Below, one piece after another: positions 16,619-26,371 of a stretch of DNA of 54,335 bases. The DNA is taken from the NCBI RefSeq assembly GCF_937898925.1, contig NZ_CALDKF010000056.1, forward strand, positions 1-54,335. The letters are read 5' to 3'. Origin of the DNA: an uncultured Methanobrevibacter sp. Its GTDB lineage: Archaea; Methanobacteriota; Methanobacteria; Methanobacteriales; Methanobacteriaceae. The position numbers and the translations under genes are program-made. The stretch's first letter is position 1. Every line of letters starts with the position of its first letter. The notes under the pieces were generated by a model. It was not told the DNA's origin, searched no databases, and saw only the letters and a list, made by a program, of their open reading frames with translations.

Positions 16619-16843
16619 ATGTTAACAAAAATTTATAGAATTAAAGGTAGTTTTGTAATGGGCAGTGAAACCCAAGTTTTCACTAAAGAATTCAAAGCTA
16701 TCAACGAAGAAGACATTTATGAAAAACTTTATTCCATTTTTGGAAGTAAACATAGAATAAAAAGAAGTCAAATTAAAGTTGACTCTATTGAAGAAATTTC
16801 TGAGGATGAAGTAGAAGATCCTGTAGTTAAAGCAATTCTCTAG
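16619..16843 (+). CDS. rpl18a: Ribosomal protein L18Ae/LX (eL20)
   Basis: 74 residues, the short archaeal LX form. Shows KIYRIKGSF, the QVFTKEFKAINEEDIYEKLYS helix and SKHRIKRSQIKVDSIEEI. The start ATG is preceded by GGAAGGGA. It is 30 nt before prefoldin alpha in the classic LX-pfdA-ftsY arrangement. Confidence 0.94.
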   Translation: MLTKIYRIKGSFVMGSETQVFTKEFKAINEEDIYEKLYSIFGSKHRIKRSQIKVDSIEEISEDEVEDPVVKAIL

Positions 16844-16872
16844 AGGATCAATCATAATCTTAAGGTGTTAAA

Positions 16873-17301
16873 ATGGAAGACCAGCAAAAATTACAACAAA
16901 TTTTAGCTCAACTTGAAGTTTACAAATCCCAATCTGAGTTATACCAAACTCAAATTGATGCAGTTCAAACTTCTCTTGCTGAAATTAAAATTTTAGAATC
17001 TACATTAGATGATATAAGTGGTAAAGACACTGTTGAGACTTTAGTACCTCTCGGTGCTGGCTCCTTCATTAATGCAGAGATTAAAAATGAAAATAAAGTT
17101 ATTATGAGCCTCGGTTCTGGTGTAGCAGTATCCAAAACTTTTGAAGAAGCTAAAGAAACTGCTGCTCAACAAAAACAAGAGCTTGAAAATACTTTAGACA
17201 AGTTATTTGCAGATTTACAACAAATCACCAATATTGTAGCTCAGCTTTCTCCTCAAGCTGAACAATTAATGCAAAAACTTCAAGCTCAAGGAATGATGTA
17301 A
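16873..17301 (+). CDS. pfdA: Prefoldin subunit alpha
   Basis: 142 residues: an N-terminal coiled coil (1-50), a beta-hairpin core with LVPLGAGSFINAEIKN and VIMSLGSGVAVSKTFEEA, and a C-terminal coiled coil ending GMM. Prefoldin alpha2-beta4 carries unfolded proteins to the group II chaperonin in the cytoplasm. The start ATG follows AAGGTG. A clear hairpin terminator lies behind it, separating it from ftsY. Confidence 0.95.
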   Translation: MEDQQKLQQILAQLEVYKSQSELYQTQIDAVQTSLAEIKILESTLDDISGKDTVETLVPLGAGSFINAEIKNENKVIMSLGSGVAVSKTFEEAKETAAQQKQELENTLDKLFADLQQITNIVAQLSPQAEQLMQKLQAQGMM

Positions 17302-17328
17302 GTAATAATTTATTTTTATTGGGTTAAC

Positions 17329-17362
17329 TAATAGATTTTTATCTATTATTCTTCTTTTTTTT
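17329..17362 (+). terminator. Hairpin plus T-tract after prefoldin alpha
   Basis: TAATAGAT (17329-17336), loop TTTT, ATCTATTA (17341-17348), then TTCTTCTTTTTTTT. It has an intrinsic-terminator shape and marks a break before ftsY. Confidence 0.6.
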
Positions 17363-17607
17363 AACTATTTTTTATTTTTATTAAATTTTCTTGTTTTATT
17401 TTATTTTATTTTTTCATATGTTTTGTAGCTGTTTTTTTTAGATTTTAATAACAAAATTCATATTTTATTAAAATAAGTAAGTTTATAAATAAGTAAGTTT
17501 ATTAATTTTTAAATATAAAAATAATTATTGATAAAAATATTTAAGAAATATTTTAAAAATATCTAAAAAATTTAAATTATAATACTTATTATTAGGCAGG
17601 GATAAAC
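17363..17607 (+). promoter_or_regulatory. Promoter gap before ftsY
   Basis: AT-rich with no gene. A 15-nt direct repeat, AAATAAGTAAGTTTA, occurs twice in tandem at about 17470-17500. TATA-like AAATATAAAAATAA follows near 17510-17525. Confidence 0.35.
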
Positions 17608-19035
17608 TTGTTTGATTCATTAAAGAAAAAATTTGCTGATGCAAGTGGTAAATTAAGGAATAAAGTCGAAGATGAGGCTAAAGAAGAGAATAATGTAGAA
17701 TTAATCGAAGAGCCTAGCGAAGAAACTTTTGATGAAATTGAAGAATCTGAAGAGATTGAAGAATTTTCAGATGACGAAGATATTTCAGAAGAAGAATTGG
17801 ATGAAATGCTAGATGCTGCTTTAGAGGAAGAGTCTGAAGAAGATTCAGATGCAGATAAAAAGGAAAAATCAGGATTCTTAGGTTTCTTAAAAAGAGATAA
17901 AAAAGAAGAGGCTGAAGAAGATTCAGATGCAGGTCTTGAAGAAGAGGAAGAATATGAACCTGAAATCGAAGAAGCAGCAGAAGAGTCTGAAGAAGATTCT
18001 CAGCTTGAATCAGTTGAAGGTTCTGAAGAAGAGATTCCAGAAGATGAAGTGGAAGAAGAAAAAGAAGAGGAATCTAAAAAATCTAAACGTTCATTCTTCA
18101 GACGTAAGAAGAAAGAAGAATCTGATGAATCTGAAGATGAAGATAAAAAGGAAAAATCAGGCGGATTCTTATCATTCATTAAGGAAAAGTCAATATCTGA
18201 AGATGATGTTGAAGATATCCTATTTGAACTTGAATTAGGTCTTTTGGAAGCGGATGTGGCAATGGATGTTTCAAGTGTTGTTGTCGAATCAGTTAAAAAT
18301 GACTTGGTTGGTCAAAAGATAAAAAGAAGCAGTGATATTGAGGAATACACTTACAAAGCTCTTAAGAATGCAGTTTCTAAAATCATTGACATTGAAGGAA
18401 AATCAATGACTGAACTCCTTGAAGAGAAAGTTGCTCAAGGTGAACCTCTTGTTGTAATGCTTGTAGGTATCAACGGTACTGGAAAAACCACCACTATCGG
18501 GAAGCTTTCTAATTATTACATTAAAAAAGGTTACACTCCAGTTATTGCTGCATCAGATACATTTAGGGCAGGAGCTATTGAACAGGTCCAATACCATGCA
18601 GATAATTTAGGCGTTAAATTGATCAAGCATGAAAAGGGGTCTGACCCTGCAGCAGTAGCATTTGATGCAGTCCAGCATGCTAGAGCTAAAGGAAAAGAGC
18701 TTGTATTGATTGACACTGCTGGAAGAATGCAAACAAACACTAACCTTATGGATGAGATGAAAAAGATCCGTAGAGTTTCTAAACCTGATTTGGTCGTGTT
18801 TGTAGGTGATGCATTAACCGGTAACGATGCAACAGAACAGGCAAGAAAATTCAATGAAGCTATTGATATAGATGGTGTCATACTTACCAAGGCAGATGCA
18901 GATTCAAAAGGTGGTGCTGCACTTTCAATTGGTTATATCATTAAAAAGCCAATTCTATTCTTAGGTATGGGACAATCCTATGATGACATTAAGGAATATG
19001 ATGCTGACTGGATGTTAGAGCAGATATTCTCTTAA
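17608..19035 (+). CDS. ftsY: Signal recognition particle receptor FtsY
   Basis: 475 residues. The first 190 are a very acidic Glu/Asp/Ser-rich region with KKEKSGFLGFLKR-type basic patches, longer than in many archaeal FtsY proteins and probably the membrane-contact domain. The NG domain follows: G1 GINGTGKTTT from G287, DTFRAGAIEQ, DTAGRMQTN, and G4 TKADADSKGGA. It docks SRP-ribosome complexes at the membrane. The TTG start at 17608 is set by AGGCAGGGA upstream. It closes the translation cluster. Confidence 0.96.
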   Translation: MFDSLKKKFADASGKLRNKVEDEAKEENNVELIEEPSEETFDEIEESEEIEEFSDDEDISEEELDEMLDAALEEESEEDSDADKKEKSGFLGFLKRDKKEEAEEDSDAGLEEEEEYEPEIEEAAEESEEDSQLESVEGSEEEIPEDEVEEEKEEESKKSKRSFFRRKKKEESDESEDEDKKEKSGGFLSFIKEKSISEDDVEDILFELELGLLEADVAMDVSSVVVESVKNDLVGQKIKRSSDIEEYTYKALKNAVSKIIDIEGKSMTELLEEKVAQGEPLVVMLVGINGTGKTTTIGKLSNYYIKKGYTPVIAASDTFRAGAIEQVQYHADNLGVKLIKHEKGSDPAAVAFDAVQHARAKGKELVLIDTAGRMQTNTNLMDEMKKIRRVSKPDLVVFVGDALTGNDATEQARKFNEAIDIDGVILTKADADSKGGAALSIGYIIKKPILFLGMGQSYDDIKEYDADWMLEQIFS

Positions 19036-19407
19036 ATTCATCATTTTTATTTTTTTATTTTACTCTTATTTTATTAATTTTAGTTAATTTTTTATAATTT
19101 TTCACGTCTAATTTTTAATCTTATTTTAGTCTTATTTTATTAATTTTAATCAATTTTAAAGCTAAATTTACTGAATTATAAAGTTAAATTTATATATTAA
19201 TTTTATAAATATATTATATATTAATTAAGTAAAATTTTGTTTAATATTTCACATAATATATTAAATGCTATGTTTTTACTTATTATGTTGAACGGTTTTT
19301 AATTTTTATTTATAATCTAAAATATCTTATTTTGGATTTTTTTAAATAAAATTTCTTCCAATCGTTTAATTCGTATTTTTTTAATTTTTTATAAAAATGG
19401 TGTGATT
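19036..19407. other. AT-rich gap, nothing recognised
   Basis: 372 bp. A copied phrase, TCTTATTTTATTAATTTTA, occurs twice (about 19064 and 19130). Several TATA-like stretches (19190-19230) could serve the antiporter gene. No hairpin terminator and no gene seen. Confidence 0.4.
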
Positions 19408-21132
19408 ATGGAAATGAATAGAAATTTAAAAATTGGATTGATTGTAGCTATTTCTGTAATAGCTCTTTTCGTTTTATCCTTGCTAATTACCAATGCACCA
19501 GCTGGGGACGATAATGCAGTTCGTTTCGGTATTTTAACTCTCTTACCGCCTCTTGTGGCTATTGCTTTAGCATTCATAACCAAAGAGACTATTTTATCTT
19601 TGTTTATTGGGGTTTTCGTTGGAGAATTTATGGTTTCTGTTAACGATTTAAACATTATCAGTTCTGCTATCAATGCATTTTTAGCAATGGGTACTCAAAT
19701 TATATCTTGTATGGCTGATCCATGGAATGCAGGTATTATCCTTCAATGTTTACTTATTGGTGGTATCATCCAATTAGTAACAAAGATGGGTGGTGCAAAA
19801 GCTTTAGCAGATGAATTTGCTAAACGTGCTGACACTCCTAGAAAAGCTCAATTATTCACTGAACTTTTAGGTTTATGTGTATTCTTTGACGATTACGCTA
19901 ACTCTTTAATTGTAGGTCCTATTATGAGACCTGTTATGGACAAACTTCACGTATCCAGAGAAAAATTAGCATTTGTAGTAGACGCAACTGCAGCTCCTGT
20001 TGCAGGTATTGCTATTATTTCTACCTGGATTGGTTTAGAACTCAGTTTAATTACTCAAGGTTTCCAATCCATTGGAATGAATGTAAGTGGATTCGGTATA
20101 TTTTTACAAACTATTCCATTTAGATTCTATAACATTTTAATCTTAATATTCATTGTTATCTCTGCACTCACTTACTATGAATTCGGACCAATGAAAGAAG
20201 CAGAGAAAAAAGCTCGTGCTAGAAAAGAAGATGAACCCGTCGAATCTCTTGAAGCAACCAGTTTTGATGATGTTAAACCGGTTGAAGGTATTAAATTATC
20301 CGTTTGGAATGCAATTATCCCTATTGGTGTATTGATTGTCGGTGCGCTTATTGCATTCTACTGGAGCGGTTATACCACTATCTTAGGTGGAGAAGATCAA
20401 GCTTTAATTACCTTAATGAAAACCTCTCCATTATCATTCAGCGGCATATTTGAAGCATTAGCAGCTTCTGATGCATCTGTTGCTTTGTTCCAGGCAGCAT
20501 TGCTTGCTTCCATTGTAGCTATCCTCATGGCAGTGCTCCAAAAAATCATGTCCATCGAAGAAGCTATCAGTGAATGGGTAGGCGGTATGAAAACTATCGT
20601 TATCACTGGTGTAATCTTACTCCTTGCTTGGTCCTTAGGTGGAGTTATTGGTGAATTAGGCACTGCTGATTATTTAGTAGGTGTATTGGCAGGTGCAATA
20701 CCTATATTTATCTTACCAACATTAATCTTCGTTTTAGGTGCTTTGATTTCCTTTGCAACAGGTACTTCATATGGTACTATGAGTATTTTAATGCCATTAA
20801 CCATTCCTCTTGCTTGGGCAGTAAACCCTGAAATGGGCTTTGTAATCGTATGTACCAGTGGTGTATTGACTGGAGCTATCTTTGGTGACCACTGTTCACC
20901 AATTTCAGATACCACAATTTTATCCTCTATGGGTACAAGCTGTAACCACATTGACCACGTAAGTACTCAGATATACTATGCAATATTCGTTGCAGCTATT
21001 GCTATCATATTCGGTTACATCCCTGCGGGATTCGGTATCCAATGGTACATTTCAATCCCTGTAGCTATTGTAGTGATGTACATCGGATTAAGAGTACTTG
21101 GTGAAAAAGTACCTTTTGATGAAGTTGCTTAA
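19408..21132 (+). CDS. NhaC-family Na+/H+ antiporter
   Basis: 574 residues from ATG 19408 (GGTGTGATT upstream; GTG 19402 and ATG 19414 also possible). About 12 hydrophobic segments, with FFDDYANSL in the first half and the family hallmark FGDHCSPISDTTILSSMGTSCNHIDHVSTQ region near residue 495. NhaC-type carriers exchange sodium for protons or carry organic anions, so the exact substrate is open. It is followed by two sodium-coupled NSS carriers, which would use the sodium gradient. A strong terminator ends it. Confidence 0.85.
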   Translation: MEMNRNLKIGLIVAISVIALFVLSLLITNAPAGDDNAVRFGILTLLPPLVAIALAFITKETILSLFIGVFVGEFMVSVNDLNIISSAINAFLAMGTQIISCMADPWNAGIILQCLLIGGIIQLVTKMGGAKALADEFAKRADTPRKAQLFTELLGLCVFFDDYANSLIVGPIMRPVMDKLHVSREKLAFVVDATAAPVAGIAIISTWIGLELSLITQGFQSIGMNVSGFGIFLQTIPFRFYNILILIFIVISALTYYEFGPMKEAEKKARARKEDEPVESLEATSFDDVKPVEGIKLSVWNAIIPIGVLIVGALIAFYWSGYTTILGGEDQALITLMKTSPLSFSGIFEALAASDASVALFQAALLASIVAILMAVLQKIMSIEEAISEWVGGMKTIVITGVILLLAWSLGGVIGELGTADYLVGVLAGAIPIFILPTLIFVLGALISFATGTSYGTMSILMPLTIPLAWAVNPEMGFVIVCTSGVLTGAIFGDHCSPISDTTILSSMGTSCNHIDHVSTQIYYAIFVAAIAIIFGYIPAGFGIQWYISIPVAIVVMYIGLRVLGEKVPFDEVA

Positions 21133-21143
21133 ATATGATTTTT

Positions 21144-21183
21144 ACTTAAATGGTTAAATCCATTTAAGTTCTTTTTCTTTTTT
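21144..21183 (+). terminator. Strong hairpin plus T-tract after the antiporter
   Basis: A 10-bp perfect stem, ACTTAAATGG (21144-21153) with CCATTTAAGT (21160-21169), loop TTAAAT, then TCTTTTTCTTTTTT. It is among the clearest terminators in the window. Confidence 0.7.
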
Positions 21184-21375
21184 ATTTTTATTTTTCAATA
21201 CATTATTTTTTATAATTCTAATTAACCCTATTTTTTATCAAAATACTTAATTATTTTAACAAGTTTTATTTACTAGTTTCAAGTAATATATTCTTATTAA
21301 ACTTTTATTATAATTTTATATTGTTATTATAATTTTGTACTGTTATTATATTTTTATTATTTATATGTGATTTTT

Positions 21376-22863
21376 ATGGCGTCTGAAAAGTCTGTGTGGG
21401 ATAGTAACATTGCCTTTGTTTTGGCAATGATTGGTTCTGCTGTTGGTTTAGGTAATATTTGGCGTTTCCCAAATGTTCTTTATTCCAATGGTGGGGGATC
21501 ATTCATGATTCCTTATATAGTATCTCTATTTATTTTAGGAATCTCCTTTGTTTTAGTGGAATATGCAGTAGGATTTAAATTCAAAACATCCTTGTCCAAG
21601 ATATTTTTCACCATCAAGTCTAGATTGGAACCTATTGCTTGGTTCATCATATTGGTTGTATTCTTAATCACAACTTATTATGTTTGTGTAGTTGCTTGGG
21701 ACTTGATATATGTTGCTTTGAGTTTAACCAAGGCATGGGGTGCAAATCCTGATTTGTTCTTTACAGTTAGTGTTTTGCATGCATCTGATTCCCTTTCAGG
21801 TATTACTGCTATTGTTCCATGGGTTTTCATATCTGTTTTCCTTGTTTGGTTAAGTTCATGGGCTATTGTTCAAAAAGACTTGAATGAGGGTATTGGTAAA
21901 GTAAGTAAAATACTATTGCCTGTCTTAGTTGTAATTGTAATTGTGATTGTTGCATTTTCCTTGACTTTACCTGGTGCTTCAATAGGTTATACTCAGATAT
22001 TCACTCCAGATTGGTCTGCATTAACCAATTTGAACGTCTGGTTAGCAGCATTCGGTCAAATCGTATTCTCACTTAGTTTAGGCATGTCCATTGCACTTAC
22101 CTATGCAAGCTACCTTCCTGAGGATTCCAAATTAACTGACAATGCTTTGATTGTAGCATTTTCCAACTCTGGATTTGAAGTGTTCAATGCAATTGGAATC
22201 TTCTCAATCTTAGGATTCATGACTTTAACCAGTGGAATTCCATTCAACGAATTGGTTACTGAAGGAACAGGTTTGGCATTTGTTGTTTTCCCAAAGGTAT
22301 TTAATGTAATGGGTCCTTGGGCATCTGTTATTGGACCATTATTCTTCTTATGTATCTTATTTGCAGGTTTAACTTCTCTAATTGCTCTCCTTGAAGTGGC
22401 TTCATTTGCAATTTCTGAAAAATTTGGCTTTTCAAGAAGAAAATCCGCAACTTTGGTATGTGTTGTTGGATTCTGCATATCCTGCTTATTTGCAACTGCT
22501 GCAGGAAGTTATCTCTTAGGAATCTTTGATGCATTCCTAAACAACTTTGCATTGCTATTCGGTGTATTCCTTGAATGTATAATATTCGGTTGGATATACA
22601 ATTTCGATGAGCTTGTTGAAGTCTTAAACAGCCATTCATCCATTCAAATGGATCCATTCTGGAAGATTATTATCAAATATATACTGCCTGTTTGCATATT
22701 TGTATTGTGGGCTCAAGGAGTTTACAGCACTATCTTAACTGGAGACACTACAAGCCATATGATTATGCTTGCTTTAGCTATTGTTCTTGTGGTTGTTCCA
22801 ATAGTATTCACTCTATTGCCTGCAAAGAATGAGGATTATTACAAGCCAATTCAAGATGATTAA
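21376..22863 (+). CDS. Neurotransmitter:sodium symporter (NSS/SNF) family carrier 1
   Basis: 495 residues from ATG 21376 (GTGAT upstream; GTG 21367 is the same frame). LeuT-fold: the first helix carries GSAVGLGNIWRFP with the sodium-site residues, then NGGGSFMIPYI, and about 12 membrane segments. Prokaryotic NSS proteins bring in amino acids with sodium. Sequence ends within normal length right after the last helix. Its paralogue follows 265 bp downstream. Confidence 0.9.
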   Translation: MASEKSVWDSNIAFVLAMIGSAVGLGNIWRFPNVLYSNGGGSFMIPYIVSLFILGISFVLVEYAVGFKFKTSLSKIFFTIKSRLEPIAWFIILVVFLITTYYVCVVAWDLIYVALSLTKAWGANPDLFFTVSVLHASDSLSGITAIVPWVFISVFLVWLSSWAIVQKDLNEGIGKVSKILLPVLVVIVIVIVAFSLTLPGASIGYTQIFTPDWSALTNLNVWLAAFGQIVFSLSLGMSIALTYASYLPEDSKLTDNALIVAFSNSGFEVFNAIGIFSILGFMTLTSGIPFNELVTEGTGLAFVVFPKVFNVMGPWASVIGPLFFLCILFAGLTSLIALLEVASFAISEKFGFSRRKSATLVCVVGFCISCLFATAAGSYLLGIFDAFLNNFALLFGVFLECIIFGWIYNFDELVEVLNSHSSIQMDPFWKIIIKYILPVCIFVLWAQGVYSTILTGDTTSHMIMLALAIVLVVVPIVFTLLPAKNEDYYKPIQDD

Positions 22864-23128
22864 AATTAATAATCATCTTTTTATTTTTTATTTTTACTTT
22901 TTTCTTACTATTTTCACTATTTTTACTATTCTTATCATTTTAGGCATTTTTACTTTTTCCATTATTTTTTCTCATTTTATATTTTTCATAATTTTTTTTT
23001 AAAATAAGCAAATTTTTTAAATAATTAAAACTTTAATATATTATATAATAATAAAATTCTAAAATTAAATTATTTATGAGATGTAATTTAAAATAAAAAA
23101 ATGATTATTCTTATTGATGTGATGTAAG

Positions 23129-25549
23129 ATGGGTGATGAAATTATAGGAAATAGATGGGATAGTTCAACAGGCTTCCTAATAGCTATGATAGGAGCCATT
23201 ATTGGGCTGTCTGGAATTTGGAAATTTTCTTATCTTATGTATGAAAATGGTGGAGGAACATTCCTCATACCATATATTTTAGCTATTGTAATCATGGCCA
23301 TCCCTATTTTAGTATTGGAATTCGGTGTGGGTTTCAAGTTCAAGTCAAGTCTGCCTAAGGTATTTTATAATATCAAGTCAGAGTTTGAAATCATAGCATG
23401 GTTTATAGTGTTCTTGATTTTTATCGTGCTGATTTATTATACATGCATAATGTCTTGGGACCTTATCTATATTGTACTTAGTTTATTTAAAGGATGGGGC
23501 AGTAATCCTAGTGTTTTCTTTACAACAACATTGCTTCACAGCACCTCCAATCCATATGGGCTAACTTATCTTGTAGTTCCTATTGGAGTAGGCTTGATAG
23601 TAATATGGGGTTTGATTTATTTATTCTCCCGTAAGGAAATCAACAAGGGAATCTTGACAATCAGTAAAATATCTTTGATATTGTCCTTTGTATTGTTGAT
23701 TGGCATGTTGCTTTTTGCTCTTCAATTGCCGGGCTCCCGTACTGGAATAATGGCATTGTTCAATCCAAATTGGTCTGTGCTATTGGATTTGAATGTATGG
23801 ATAGCGGCATTTGGTCAATTGATATTCTCATATGGTTTAGGATATGCAATTGCAAGTACATATTCCTCTTATTTGGATGACAATGCAAAACTGATTGACA
23901 ATGCATGGATCATTGTTTTGGTAAGTCTTGTCTTTGAAGTGTTGGTTTCAGTTCTCCTATTCGCAATCATGGGATATATGGCATTAGGAAGAAATATTCC
24001 AATCACCAGCTTAGTAAGTGATGGATTTTCATTGATATTCGTTGTTTTCCCTAATGTATTCAATATAATGGACCCATGGGTTTATATGGTTGCTCCAGCA
24101 TTTTTCTTGCTTATATTTGTTGGAAGCTTAAGCACTGTCTTAGCATTAATCGAACCATTGTCCAATGCAATAAGCGAAAAATTCGGATGGACAAGGGATA
24201 GGGCTGTCAGGCAGCTTGTTTTAGTTGGTTTGTTCCTGTCATTCATATTTGCAACTGGAATGGGTGAATACCTTTTAAGAATTACAGACTCATTCATAAC
24301 TCAATTTGCAATTATATTGGGAGTTCTTCTTGAAATAATCGTTTTAGGTTGGGTTTTTGATATTGAAGACATACGTTCAGTCTTAAATGGCAATTCCTAT
24401 ATTAAAGTGGATAAATCTTGGATAATTACTATTAAATTCATCCTTCCAATAATTTTGACCATTATTTGGATTTTAGGGGTTTACAATTTAATTCTTGTTG
24501 GAGATAGACAAAGCTTGCTTGTACAGTCAGTTATCGCTTCAATATTTGTGCTTGTTCCTTTAGCTTTAACAGTTATCCCTTATAATGGAGATTATTCTCT
24601 TGATTTCTCCGATAATAAAGGTGGAATGAACTACTTCAAGGAAAAGGAATATGTTGAAAAGACTATTGATGATTATGCAGAAGAAGATCATAATTCATTA
24701 TTTGATAAGAACGGTTCATTTGTAAGTCCTTATAAGTCCTTAAGGAACAGGTTCAAAAGGGAAGATAATGATGGTGAGGAGTTTGAAGATGCTGTTGATG
24801 AAAGCAAATCAAAATCCAGAAGATTGGATAGGTTTGGAAGTTCAAGGTCCAAATCAGGTAAAAATGTCTTAAGGAATGTTGATTTGTCATCTGAAGAGTT
24901 TGATTCCCCTTATGATGAAGACTTTGATGATAAGTATAATCGCTATGATTATGATGATTCAGATTATGGTGCAGAGGATTCCCCTTCAGATAATGGCAAA
25001 AGGAAATCAAAATCATTATTTGATAAAATAAACATGTTCAATAGGGATAAGGGCGAATCTGATTTGGATGATGAATTTGAAGATGTGAGCTTTGATGATG
25101 ATTTCGGTGGTGGAGATTACATAGCCCCTATTAGGGATGAAGAAGACACTAAAAAACCAAAACATAGATTTAAAAGCTCTAAGGATGCAGACGTTTTTGA
25201 CAATTTGGATGATTATGTTGAAAAGCCTAAGGCTAAGGCCAAACCTAAATCCAAATCAAAAGCCAAAGTTAAGTCCGAATCTAAGTCTAAGGCTCTTAAA
25301 AAACCTAAAGTTGAAGAACCGCCGGAAGAGGAGTATGAGGATTTCAGTGATGATTTCTTTGATGATGGTGTATTTGGTGATGAGGGATACGAATCACTTT
25401 TGGATGATTATGTTGAAAAACCTAAAACTAAACCTAAATCATCTAAAAAGAAATCCAAATCTGTTAAAAGAGAATCAAGTGAGGATGAAGATAGATATTA
25501 TGACTATGAAGGAAAAGGGGCAGATTCTGTTTTCAATTTAGATGACTAA
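23129..25549 (+). CDS. NSS-family carrier 2 with a long charged C-terminal extension
   Basis: 806 residues. The first about 490 match carrier 1 segment by segment (FKFKSSLPKVFYNIKSEFEIIAW against its counterpart), but the first-helix motif is altered to GAIIGLSGIWKFSY, losing the LGN-WRFP consensus around the sodium and substrate sites. Residues about 490-806 form a soluble cytoplasmic tail rich in Asp, Glu, Ser and Lys, with two DDYVEKPK repeats followed by Lys/Ser/Pro stretches. Such tails are not usual in the family. It may be a sensor or scaffold version of the carrier. The start ATG follows GATGTGATGTAAG. Confidence 0.85.
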   Translation: MGDEIIGNRWDSSTGFLIAMIGAIIGLSGIWKFSYLMYENGGGTFLIPYILAIVIMAIPILVLEFGVGFKFKSSLPKVFYNIKSEFEIIAWFIVFLIFIVLIYYTCIMSWDLIYIVLSLFKGWGSNPSVFFTTTLLHSTSNPYGLTYLVVPIGVGLIVIWGLIYLFSRKEINKGILTISKISLILSFVLLIGMLLFALQLPGSRTGIMALFNPNWSVLLDLNVWIAAFGQLIFSYGLGYAIASTYSSYLDDNAKLIDNAWIIVLVSLVFEVLVSVLLFAIMGYMALGRNIPITSLVSDGFSLIFVVFPNVFNIMDPWVYMVAPAFFLLIFVGSLSTVLALIEPLSNAISEKFGWTRDRAVRQLVLVGLFLSFIFATGMGEYLLRITDSFITQFAIILGVLLEIIVLGWVFDIEDIRSVLNGNSYIKVDKSWIITIKFILPIILTIIWILGVYNLILVGDRQSLLVQSVIASIFVLVPLALTVIPYNGDYSLDFSDNKGGMNYFKEKEYVEKTIDDYAEEDHNSLFDKNGSFVSPYKSLRNRFKREDNDGEEFEDAVDESKSKSRRLDRFGSSRSKSGKNVLRNVDLSSEEFDSPYDEDFDDKYNRYDYDDSDYGAEDSPSDNGKRKSKSLFDKINMFNRDKGESDLDDEFEDVSFDDDFGGGDYIAPIRDEEDTKKPKHRFKSSKDADVFDNLDDYVEKPKAKAKPKSKSKAKVKSESKSKALKKPKVEEPPEEEYEDFSDDFFDDGVFGDEGYESLLDDYVEKPKTKPKSSKKKSKSVKRESSEDEDRYYDYEGKGADSVFNLDD

Positions 25550-25759
25550 TCCACCAATCTTTTTGACCAAAACTTTTTCCTAAGTTGTGAGTATTTATTT
25601 TTATTTATAATTTTTCATCTTCTTTCTTTATTTCTATTTTTATTTTTTTCATTTTTTATATAAATCTAACTATTTTTATAATTATTTTATAATTATTTTA
25701 TAATAATATATATAAAGATGAAAACATAATTAATAATATCTTAAAGAAAGGTGTATTAT

Positions 25760-26290
25760 ATGGATAAAAAAATGGCTATTCTAATAATTGCTGTATTTTG
25801 TTTATTATGTGTAGGTTCATACTTGATATTTGAACCAGGCAGGGATGTCACTTATCATCAAGTCAATTTAACAAATTCATGCTCTGCTAAAGTTCCAGTA
25901 ACTGATCAAGTGTCCGAATATACCGATAATCTGGACATTCATTATTATTCTGATTACGATTATGGTCTCAACATTACCAGCTTTAACAATGGGTCCCCAG
26001 TTACAGGATCACAAGGGCTTCTAAGATTTAACAATATTAAAAAAGAAGTCTTAGGTACTGAAAAAGCAAAAAATGGCAATTTCACTTATTATAAGAACAA
26101 TAAGCTTGGAACTTACACTGTATTTGTTGAGGATAAAATGTCAAATAACTTTATTTTAATGTCCTCAAAGGATTTAACCATTTTAAATACAGTTTATGAT
26201 AGTTTAGAGGCAAGAATCGTTGTAAATGATTATGAGTTGCAACAGATGTATTCAAACAATACCTCTAACAATTCATCTCGTTATTATTAA
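25760..26290 (+). CDS. Membrane-anchored, probably N-glycosylated secreted protein
   Basis: 176 residues from ATG 25760 (AAAGGTG upstream). One N-terminal hydrophobic helix (about 5-22, AILIIAVFCLLCVGSYLIF) would hold an outward-facing domain of about 150 residues. The outer domain has many N-X-S/T sites (NLT, NIT, NFT, NNT, NNS, NSS), the last cluster at the very C-terminus, so it is a good AglB substrate. Not recognised as a named family, though small proteins of this shape are frequent in Methanobrevibacter. It is followed 81 nt later by a TPP enzyme, with no evident functional link. Confidence 0.7.
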   Translation: MDKKMAILIIAVFCLLCVGSYLIFEPGRDVTYHQVNLTNSCSAKVPVTDQVSEYTDNLDIHYYSDYDYGLNITSFNNGSPVTGSQGLLRFNNIKKEVLGTEKAKNGNFTYYKNNKLGTYTVFVEDKMSNNFILMSSKDLTILNTVYDSLEARIVVNDYELQQMYSNNTSNNSSRYY

Positions 26291-26371
26291 GCTTTCAATT
26301 TTTTTAATTTAACATTTTAATTTTAATACAAACTTTTTTAAATTTTTTAATTTTTCATCCAATGTGATAAT

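Noticed and set aside
17927..18238. 103-residue Lys-rich frame inside ftsY
   Set aside because: Out-of-frame reading of the acidic repeat region of FtsY.
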